From the NCBI GenBank assembly GCA_945912085.1, contig CAMEBJ010000025.1:1-10998 (forward strand): 10,998 nucleotides of DNA. The letters are read 5' to 3'. Positions 1 to 6,304 of the stretch are shown here, one piece after another (within the stretch, counting starts at the first letter, position 1; every line of letters begins with the position of its first letter). The notes under the pieces are model-generated. The model did not search any database and was not told where the DNA came from. It worked only from the letters and a program-made list of their open reading frames with translations. The position numbers were made by a program, and so were the translations under genes. Source of the stretch: an uncultured Bacteroidales bacterium (GTDB lineage Bacteria; Bacteroidota; Bacteroidia; Bacteroidales; UBA932).

Positions 1-195
1 CTCATCGGTTTTGACGGCGGGGACACCTACAGGATTATGACCCCTGTAATTTCACAGATGTACCAGGAAAACCGTGAAACGGCCTACGATGCCTACACGA
101 TGCTTTGTGAAATGATGTATTCCAATGTTCCCGGCAGCAGAATCGAAATTGAACCCCGCATTGAAATGGGGGGGTCCTCTGTCCGAGGGAAGTAA
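1..195 (+). CDS. C-terminal fragment of a LacI/GntR-type transcriptional regulator (ligand-binding domain)
   Basis: Frame 1 is open from the first base to TAA at 193-195 and gives 64 residues of a protein whose start lies outside the window. The fragment begins LIGFDGGDTYRIMTP and ends EPRIEMGGSSVRGK. This fits the last strand-helix-strand of a periplasmic-binding-protein-like sensor domain as found at the C-terminus of LacI-family regulators, and of GntR regulators with such a sensor: an IGFD strand, a segment on conserved Pro/Ile with a helix rich in Tyr and Glu, then a final strand with an Arg and Ser near the end. No DNA-binding domain is visible, so the family within this group is open. 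It converges on the minus-strand operon, from which it is separated by a hairpin. It may sense a breakdown product of the locus, but that is inference from position only. Confidence 0.5.
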   Translation, partial: LIGFDGGDTYRIMTPVISQMYQENRETAYDAYTMLCEMMYSNVPGSRIEIEPRIEMGGSSVRGK

Positions 196-199
196 ACAA

Positions 200-237
200 A
201 TATGACCTCACGGTCGTTGCTGACAATGAGGTCATAT
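200..237. terminator. Intrinsic terminator hairpin between convergent genes
   Basis: A perfect 11-bp inverted repeat (ATATGACCTCA at 200-210, TGAGGTCATAT at 227-237) encloses a 16-nt loop. It lies 5 bp past the stop of the plus-strand regulator and 8 bp past the stop of the minus-strand kinase. Read on the minus strand, the hairpin is followed by TTTGTTTACTT, a fair U-rich tail. The plus-strand tail (ATTGATTCTT) is weaker. It probably ends the five-gene operon and may act in both directions. Confidence 0.7.
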
Positions 238-245
238 ATTGATTC

Positions 246-1403
246 TTATGCCAATCTGACAATTTGTTCCATTTTGTCAAATTGTTGTTCCATACTTTGC
301 AACAATTTGTACTGAGCCCTGGTCCTCACGAGGTTGTGCTCGGGATACTTCGTCTTGTAGTAGGTGTCCCCGTCGATGTAGTCCATCAGGAAGCGGAGAA
401 CCTGCTCGAAGGTGATGTAGCGGGCGGAGAAGGCGAGATAGTCCAGTTCGCTCTTTGTCATCGTGCCTTTGCGCTGTGACAGATAGCCCTTGGTGTAGGC
501 TTCGAAAAGCTCAAGTGACATAGAGACCTTCGAAAGGTCCTGATCATCCTCGGCACCAGTGTTGGTGTAGGAACGGATTGCGTCACCGAAATCATTCAGG
601 GATGTGCTGCTCATACAGGTGTCAAGGTCAATCACGCAGAGAACCTCACCGTCCTTGTCGAAGAGAATGTTGCTGATTTTCGTGTCATTGTGGGTGACCC
701 TTGTCGGAATCGTGCCGTCCTCCACAAGACTCCAGAACTCAAGCATCTCTTTCCTGCGGCTTTCAATCCAGCTGATTTCCTCCGCAAGGTCCTTGACCCT
801 TCCTGCTGCATCGCGTCTGATGGCCTCGTCCCACTGGGTAAATCTCCAGCGGATGTTGTGGAAACCTTTGATGGTCTCGGTCAGGGGAGTGGTGAAGTCT
901 GCCAGCTGGGACTGGAACTTGCCGATACCTTCGCCTCCTTTGTAGGCAAGGGCAGGGGTGTCGGCTTTCTCGTAGGTAATTGACCCCTCGATGAAGAGGC
1001 ACATCGCCCACCAGTTGCCCTTAGGGTCCTTGTAGTAGAGGTCGTTGTAAGGCATTGCAGCTTCTTCAGAAGTGATGCTTTCCGGCCTTCTGCGGGTGAC
1101 TGTAAGCACTTCCCTCAGGGGGTCTCCACCAGCGGCCTCGACTTTTGCCCTGATGTGGGCTGTCACAAGATCGATGTTGTGCATCATTCCCGGCACATCG
1201 GGGAAGACTATGTGGTTCTTCCTCTGGAGGATGTAGCGGGGTGATTTCCCGACTTCGCTCGAGATGGCAGTTGTGCCGTCCGGAGTAGTTGTGACGATGA
1301 AGGTGTCATTAATGAAGCCGGGGCCGAGGGCTTTTATTCCCCCGACCTTTCCGGCTGTGTCAAATCTGGAAACTATGTCCAGAAGTTCCTTTTCGGTGTA
1401 CAT
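246..1403 (-). CDS. nahK: N-acetylhexosamine 1-kinase-like phosphotransferase (NahK/LnpB type, APH fold)
   Basis: This 385-residue cytoplasmic protein, without a signal peptide, has the aminoglycoside phosphotransferase-like kinase fold. It resembles bifidobacterial N-acetylhexosamine 1-kinase along its whole length. Recognisable segments are the nucleotide-binding N-lobe (GPGFINDTFIVTT, 27-39; RYILQRKN, 56-63), the catalytic loop THNDTKISNIL (237-247, Asp240 the likely catalytic base), the metal-binding VIDLDT (257-262), LNDFGDAIR (269-277), and near the end KYPEHNLVRTR (352-362), which closely matches NahK. NahK enzymes make GalNAc-1-phosphate or GlcNAc-1-phosphate from free sugar and ATP. 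This is the last gene of the operon, starting 20 bp after the DUF4988 lipoprotein gene and followed by a terminator. Placed after GH88 and lyases, it would capture the amino sugar released from GAG disaccharides. The family is clear; the exact sugar (GalNAc or GlcNAc) is inference. A drug-resistance role is unlikely. Confidence 0.8.
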   Translation of the reverse strand: MYTEKELLDIVSRFDTAGKVGGIKALGPGFINDTFIVTTTPDGTTAISSEVGKSPRYILQRKNHIVFPDVPGMMHNIDLVTAHIRAKVEAAGGDPLREVLTVTRRRPESITSEEAAMPYNDLYYKDPKGNWWAMCLFIEGSITYEKADTPALAYKGGEGIGKFQSQLADFTTPLTETIKGFHNIRWRFTQWDEAIRRDAAGRVKDLAEEISWIESRRKEMLEFWSLVEDGTIPTRVTHNDTKISNILFDKDGEVLCVIDLDTCMSSTSLNDFGDAIRSYTNTGAEDDQDLSKVSMSLELFEAYTKGYLSQRKGTMTKSELDYLAFSARYITFEQVLRFLMDYIDGDTYYKTKYPEHNLVRTRAQYKLLQSMEQQFDKMEQIVRLA

Positions 1404-1423
1404 TCTTTGTCAGTTTTTTAAGA

Positions 1424-3694
1424 TTACCTCTTGGCTCCGTACTCTGCGTAAGCTGCGTTCGGAACGAACTTACCCTCGGCAGCATTGAATGTTCCGCCTG
1501 CAAACGGGTCTTCAGTGAGTTTCTTCACATCAACTGCTCCTTCAAACGCGTTACCCATTCCACCACTGAATGCCTGCCACTGTTTAACCTGGTCTGACTT
1601 GTATCCGATGTTGTTTGTAAATACTCCTGATGTCGGCATCTGAGTTACTCCCTGGATGATAGGGAAATACTTGTCAGCTGCTACATTGGTGAAGAAAATA
1701 TTGTCTTCAATATAGACTGCATTAAATTTGTCAGCGTACAAATAGGCCCCGTTTGCAATTGCGTTAATGAATGTATTTCCTTTAAGAGTAATTTTATTGG
1801 CTGTTCCAAGAACAGTATTGATGATTTTGAAATCTTTGGATGCAGAATTGTCGGTTGTACAATAGACGAGACAGTCTCTTAAAATGATATCTCCAAAAGC
1901 AGGATTAAAGTCCTTGCCAACACTTACTAAATATTGTTGTGATGCAACAGGAAGTGCAATGTCACATTTGTTGAATACAACTTGGCCTACAGAGCGGGCA
2001 TTGCCTCCTGAATAAATTAGAGGTTTCCCTGTGGTTGGTTTTATGAAGCAATCCTCAAATGCAACTTTGTCGAATACTCCATCAGCATTTACATAAATGG
2101 AATAACCAGAAGTCATTTTGCTTGCATCTAACAGAATGCTCTTCATTACAAGACTACCAAAGACAGATGAATCTTTCCCTTTATTCAATTTAGCATATAG
2201 GGTTCCCGTCATCTTGACAGTGCTTAAACTGTTGATATCATCTCCGATAATAATCAGATTGATAATTGCTCCTGTAAATGTGAAAGTGGCTTCAACATCT
2301 TTATCAATAAAATAGATTCCATTTGCATTGATGTTTGCTGATTCAGAAGATGTGATGTGTACGGCTTCGGCCCCCGTCCAAGTATCCTTGTTATAAGCAA
2401 CTCCATCAATCACGATATCTTTCCCGTCCATCCATTTTGCATAGAGGCTTGTGTAGGTCTTCTCAGTTGTCGTCCCCTCTGCCGAAACCACTTCTCCCAG
2501 CACATCTCCGTTGAACGGCAGCACGAAGACCTTGTAGGTAGTCTCTCCTGTGAGCTCTGCGACTGTGAATGATGCAGTGGCAGCGCCTGTCTCGAACGCG
2601 ATGGCTGTTCCTCCTGTGGAGATTTCCTCTGCGGTCGGAACTGTACCGTCAGACTTGATGACATACTTGCATCCTGAGAAGTCGGTGGCTGTCACGCTGA
2701 AGGAAAGGGTTGTCTCGGTTGCGCCTGTGAATGAAACCGATGCTGCAGGATGAACCTCGATTGGAGCGTCGTTGAGAGCAACTTTGATCTTTGCAGTTGT
2801 GGTGAATCCTTTTTCTGAGACTGCGAGGATTGCAATGTCCGTGCGACTGTCTGCTGCAACCGCCTTTGTTGATGCGGCAGGAGCAGTCACAGTCAGGGTA
2901 GCTCCCTCAAGAACCACGGCCCAGCTTTCACTTGGTTTTGCGACAATCACTGCTGAAGCGACACCGCTCTGGTCAACCGAGAATACCTTGGTCTCTTCCC
3001 TGTCGAATGTGTAGAGTCCAGTTGCTGCTGCTCCGTTGTCCAGAATGTTGAACCAGAAGTCTGAGACAATCGGGAGAGTGTAGTATTTCGTGTCTCCCTT
3101 GAGTTTGATTTCCAGAGTCTTGCCGTCTGCGCTGAGTTTCACGTCCTCAAAGAATGAGTCCGCAGCGTCAGAAGCGCTTGCTTTTACAGGATTTCCCGAT
3201 GCATCCTTCACCTGGGTTGCTCCTGTTCCGTAATCCACGGTCCAGTAGCCGTTTGCATCCACTCCGAACACAGGCGTCTTACCATCGGTCCCGAGTGCCT
3301 TTACAGGATTTCCCGCAGCGTCTTTAACCGGGACATAACCTTTGCCGTCCTTGTAGTCAACTGTCCAGTAACCCTCTGAGTTTATGCTAAGGGCAGGAGT
3401 CTTGCCCTCTCCAATCACGCCGTCATTAAGGGTAAGGATTGTCCCGTCGCTGAGTTCCACGGTCCAGGTGTTCTCAGTAGTGTTGTGCGTGGCGCTTTTG
3501 ATTGTGGTCGCATTCCTTAGTTCCTGGAGTGCGATGACATTTTCATTCAATGTCTTGATTTGTGTCTCAAGTGCAGTTACCCTGCGCTCCTGAGAGTCCA
3601 GATCGTTTTCGGTCGAACTCCGGGCAGTACAGGACACGCTGGCAAGTGTTAGCATCCCCGCTGCGCTAATCATCAGGTAGTTCGAAATTTTCAT
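1424..3694 (-). CDS. DUF4988-type lipoprotein with C-terminal beta-helix-like (DUF4957/DUF5123-like) domain, function unknown
   Basis: This 756-residue protein begins with a lipoprotein signal (lipobox ASVSC, Cys22). A short coiled coil follows (about 32-60, heptads such as RRVTALETQIKTLN). Next is a DUF4988-like region with two copies of a KTPxxxxxxxGYWTVDY motif (99-115 and 139-155), each followed by a GNPVKA segment. An Ig/BACON-like stretch covers about 180-307 (VSDFWFNI, VSEKGF), and an FN3-like domain about 315-411, ending in TTTEKTY. Residues 415-756 are Asn- and Ile-rich repeats of beta-helix character, resembling DUF4957/DUF5123 proteins of Bacteroidetes (NTFINA, DNIFFTN, ending EDPFAGGTF and AYAEYGAKR). 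I see no catalytic motif. The first 300 residues are homologous to those of the upstream beta-helix lyase-like lipoprotein, but the C-terminus differs and is encoded in AT-richer DNA. The gene starts 65 bp after that neighbour; the ATG at 3692-3694 is the only start that keeps the signal peptide. Possible roles are a surface glycan-binding protein or an uncharacterised lyase. Confidence 0.75.
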   Translation of the reverse strand: MKISNYLMISAAGMLTLASVSCTARSSTENDLDSQERRVTALETQIKTLNENVIALQELRNATTIKSATHNTTENTWTVELSDGTILTLNDGVIGEGKTPALSINSEGYWTVDYKDGKGYVPVKDAAGNPVKALGTDGKTPVFGVDANGYWTVDYGTGATQVKDASGNPVKASASDAADSFFEDVKLSADGKTLEIKLKGDTKYYTLPIVSDFWFNILDNGAAATGLYTFDREETKVFSVDQSGVASAVIVAKPSESWAVVLEGATLTVTAPAASTKAVAADSRTDIAILAVSEKGFTTTAKIKVALNDAPIEVHPAASVSFTGATETTLSFSVTATDFSGCKYVIKSDGTVPTAEEISTGGTAIAFETGAATASFTVAELTGETTYKVFVLPFNGDVLGEVVSAEGTTTEKTYTSLYAKWMDGKDIVIDGVAYNKDTWTGAEAVHITSSESANINANGIYFIDKDVEATFTFTGAIINLIIIGDDINSLSTVKMTGTLYAKLNKGKDSSVFGSLVMKSILLDASKMTSGYSIYVNADGVFDKVAFEDCFIKPTTGKPLIYSGGNARSVGQVVFNKCDIALPVASQQYLVSVGKDFNPAFGDIILRDCLVYCTTDNSASKDFKIINTVLGTANKITLKGNTFINAIANGAYLYADKFNAVYIEDNIFFTNVAADKYFPIIQGVTQMPTSGVFTNNIGYKSDQVKQWQAFSGGMGNAFEGAVDVKKLTEDPFAGGTFNAAEGKFVPNAAYAEYGAKR
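3179..3400 (-). repeat. Two-unit tandem repeat inside the DUF4988 region
   Basis: Two coding repeats with a 117-bp (39-codon) period lie at about 3296-3400 and 3179-3283. Each encodes a KTPxxxxxxxGYWTVDY segment followed by VKDA(A/S)GNPVKA. Sixteen bases (TTTACAGGATTTCCCG) are identical at 3183-3198 and 3300-3315, while the rest has diverged. This suggests an internal duplication that still keeps its protein pattern. Confidence 0.7.
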
Positions 3695-3759
3695 TTTTAT
3701 AAATATTTGTTTGTTGTTCGGAAATATATAACGTAAATATATGATAAATTAAGAATATC

Positions 3760-6288
3760 TTATTTAAGTGAATTCAGCCACGCAGGAACGACTCCTGTTC
3801 TGCGCCTGAGCTGTTGCTCGTAGAGGGACTCCGGACTGACAAAGCCTCCCGGATTGTTGAGCCTTTTGACCTGGGTCTCGTCAAACACCTGCCCGTAGTC
3901 AGAAGTGAATCCCACGATGACGGGTGGCAGGAATTTCCACCAGGAGCCCGTCCACCATTTGAATTTGCCGTCCACATCGGATGACTCTCCAAGCTTGTTG
4001 GTGGTCGTGGCGTGGAAGTTCCAGATTGTGAGGTCCGCAAGGTGGTGAGGCTGCTGGGCGATGTCACCTCCCTGTCGGAATCTCATCCAACCACCCTCGC
4101 AGCAGTCAATCAGAGTGGCGCGAGGCTGGGTTGCATGACACTCGAAGCAGCTGTCATCACCCCAGCGCAGTCTCCACAAGACTGTCCCAATGCTCTGCTT
4201 TGATACTCCACAGGCGTGATATTGCCCTGCATTCTCAAGATAGAGTGACATGGAAGGCACGCCTGCATCAGTTATTGCATATCCTTTGGTAAGGTCGGTC
4301 ACCGCTCCGATGAAGACTCGCGACGAACCCTGGGAACGGATTGCCGCATGTCCCCTGTTGCCGGTGATGTTGATGTCGTAGGCTGAGACATTGGCACAAT
4401 TGGTAATCGAGCAGGCTTCGCTCACATCCTCGAAATCAACCCTGCGCATCCACGAGTCGGTCAGTCTGACCATTGTCAGAGGTTTGTAGGCTCCGTCATC
4501 CTCGTAGGAACCGTGATGGTGGAAATTTTCCTTGGCGTGGCCCTTGAACTTCAGGTCCTCCACACCGACTCCGGAGTAATTGGCGTACTGCTGGACTTCC
4601 CATCCCCATTTTGCCTCGACCTCGTGCATTATCGGCTCGACGAAGGTCAAGGTCTTGCCGTTGATGCTTTTGATCTGATGATAGTCAATCACCTGAACCC
4701 CGACATCCCTTAAATTTGCCATAGTGCTCTCGATGGAGTATGGTGCCAGCTCCTGTGAAATCAGTTCACTGTCATTGTTCTTCAGCCAGAGGCAGACATA
4801 CTGTCCTGTGCTGAGCCCGGCAGTGGATGCAACCTCGACACTGTATGAGCCTTTCGGGGCATCTGCGGTGACTGTAGTCAGGGCTTTCAGACCGGTCCAG
4901 TTGGCGATGTTTATCATAGGCTCGGAACTGTAAAGCACTGTCGGGGTGTCAGTCACGCTTTTGTCCTGCATCACCAGGGTTGTCTTGTCCCTGCCTGCTC
5001 CCTTGAGAACGAAATTTCCTCCCCGGATTACAATAGGGACGCTCTCTTCAACTCCGTCCTTGACAATATTGTCGGCGGAGGTGTGAAGGATGTATTCCCC
5101 TTCAGGGAAATATATGATGGCTCTTGCATCAGCCTTGTAGGTCTTGTTGTCGGGGTCTCCTATTCCGGCGGCCTTGAGTGCGGCGTACAATGCTGCCCTG
5201 TCTGACAGCCCGTCATTCGGAACTGCGCCATAATCAGTCACGTCATAGACCGTGTAGCCCAGAGACCAGGCATCGGGAGGCGCTACCTCCCCGTGCATAT
5301 AGCCTGCGTACGAGAAATCCAGAAGCACGTTTGAAGGACTTCCTGCATCGAATTCCTGATACTCCTTGCAGGCGTTCAGGTCCAGATGGATGGGATTTAG
5401 GGTGAATGTAGATGTCACCTTCTTCAGGAATCCCTTCTCTGAAACGAGCCAGAAAATGAAAGAATACTGTCCGGCAGTCCCGCTTGATGGAGCCGTGACC
5501 CTGAAAATCCCGTCGGCAATCACTCCGCGCCATCCCTCAGGCGCATCTATGACGGCATCCCTGACACCTGACATCTGCAGTTCATACTCCCGGACTTCTC
5601 CCAGGGTAATCACTTCTCCTTCATTAAAGCCTTTGACAATCAGATAGAAATCACTGTAGTACGGAACCTTCAGGACTTCCCCTGTCTTGAGCGAGAAGAC
5701 CATCTCATTGCTTGATTCATCGAATTTCACATCGCTGAAAATCCTGCTCATCCCTGCTCCCGCACCTCCTGCCATCACAGGTTTGCCGAGCGAATCCAGA
5801 ATCCTCTCATAGGTCTGTCCATCCTTGCTGACAGTCCAGTAACCTTCTGCGTCAACCCCGATCAGAGGGGTGGCTCCCTCTTCCTGGAATGCATTGGCAG
5901 CTCCCTCAATCACGGTCCAGGTCTCCCCGTCAAATGAAAAGATCCAGTTGCCTTCCGAATCAACACCGAGAAGAGGGGCTTCCACCGGAATCTTGTCTCC
6001 GAAGGTGATTTCGATTACCGTCCCGTCTGTCAGCTCGAGGGTGTAGCCGCAGACCGTCCCGTCTCCAAGGAACTTTTCGGTCTTGCCCACAATCCCGAGT
6101 TCACTGCGATACAATTTCCTCAGGGCTATGGCATTGTCGTTGGTTCGGGCAAGTTCCTCCTGCAGGGCATCAACCCTTGTGGAGAGATCTTCGAGCCTTG
6201 ATTCTATGCCCGAAATGTCAGCGCATCCTGCAGCCGTCGTGCAGAGGACTGCGAGCGGAAGCAGAAATCCAAAGAATGAATATTTCAT
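3760..6288 (-). CDS. DUF4988/beta-helix lipoprotein, probable surface glycosaminoglycan endolyase (PL29-like, DUF4955-type C-terminus)
   Basis: I place the start at the ATG 6286-6288 (842 residues). A GTG three codons upstream (6295-6297) is also in frame, but the ATG gives a normal lipoprotein signal, MKYSFFGFLLPLAVLCTTAAGC, with Cys22. After a coiled coil (26-62), a DUF4988-like region has two motif copies (PLLGVDSEGNWIF near 105, PLIGVDAEGYWTV near 141), then an Ig-like stretch ending VSEKGF. From about 345 a pectate-lyase-3-type right-handed beta-helix begins (VYDVTDYGAVPNDG, then YFPEGEYIL near 393). Its middle has a His cluster (NFHHHGSYEDDG, 588-599) and NRGHAAIRSQGSSR (644-657). The Trp-rich end (WWTGSWW near 778) resembles DUF4955. 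This layout matches what I recall of PL29, founded on a Bacteroides thetaiotaomicron endo-acting chondroitin/hyaluronan lyase. The gene starts 16 bp after the PL8 lyase gene. A lipidated endolyase would make the first cut. PL29 membership is from memory of the family; another beta-helix glycanase is the alternative. Confidence 0.65.
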   Translation of the reverse strand: MKYSFFGFLLPLAVLCTTAAGCADISGIESRLEDLSTRVDALQEELARTNDNAIALRKLYRSELGIVGKTEKFLGDGTVCGYTLELTDGTVIEITFGDKIPVEAPLLGVDSEGNWIFSFDGETWTVIEGAANAFQEEGATPLIGVDAEGYWTVSKDGQTYERILDSLGKPVMAGGAGAGMSRIFSDVKFDESSNEMVFSLKTGEVLKVPYYSDFYLIVKGFNEGEVITLGEVREYELQMSGVRDAVIDAPEGWRGVIADGIFRVTAPSSGTAGQYSFIFWLVSEKGFLKKVTSTFTLNPIHLDLNACKEYQEFDAGSPSNVLLDFSYAGYMHGEVAPPDAWSLGYTVYDVTDYGAVPNDGLSDRAALYAALKAAGIGDPDNKTYKADARAIIYFPEGEYILHTSADNIVKDGVEESVPIVIRGGNFVLKGAGRDKTTLVMQDKSVTDTPTVLYSSEPMINIANWTGLKALTTVTADAPKGSYSVEVASTAGLSTGQYVCLWLKNNDSELISQELAPYSIESTMANLRDVGVQVIDYHQIKSINGKTLTFVEPIMHEVEAKWGWEVQQYANYSGVGVEDLKFKGHAKENFHHHGSYEDDGAYKPLTMVRLTDSWMRRVDFEDVSEACSITNCANVSAYDINITGNRGHAAIRSQGSSRVFIGAVTDLTKGYAITDAGVPSMSLYLENAGQYHACGVSKQSIGTVLWRLRWGDDSCFECHATQPRATLIDCCEGGWMRFRQGGDIAQQPHHLADLTIWNFHATTTNKLGESSDVDGKFKWWTGSWWKFLPPVIVGFTSDYGQVFDETQVKRLNNPGGFVSPESLYEQQLRRRTGVVPAWLNSLK

Positions 6289-6304
6289 ATTTAACACATT
6301 AAAG

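Noticed and set aside
35..280. 81-codon minus-strand frame over the regulator 3' end and terminator
   Set aside because: It is antisense to the regulator fragment, runs through the terminator hairpin into the kinase 3' end, and has no recognisable features.
246..1403. Aminoglycoside resistance phosphotransferase
   Set aside because: Only the general kinase fold is shared. The specific segments (YILQRKN, THNDTKISNIL, KYPEHNLVRTR) and the sugar-catabolic context point to an N-acetylhexosamine 1-kinase.
3695..3759. Possible internal promoter or terminator in the AT-rich gap between the two DUF4988 lipoprotein genes
   Set aside because: TATATTTC/TATATTTA stretches are present on the minus strand but no TTTG lies at 19-21 bp, and the only inverted repeat (TAAGA/TCTTA, 3750-3762) is short and AT-rich. 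Neither is convincing.
6289..6297. GTG start three codons upstream for the PL29-like lipoprotein
   Set aside because: The ATG at 6286-6288 directly yields a normal lipoprotein signal peptide (MKYSFFG...). The GTG would only add three residues before it.
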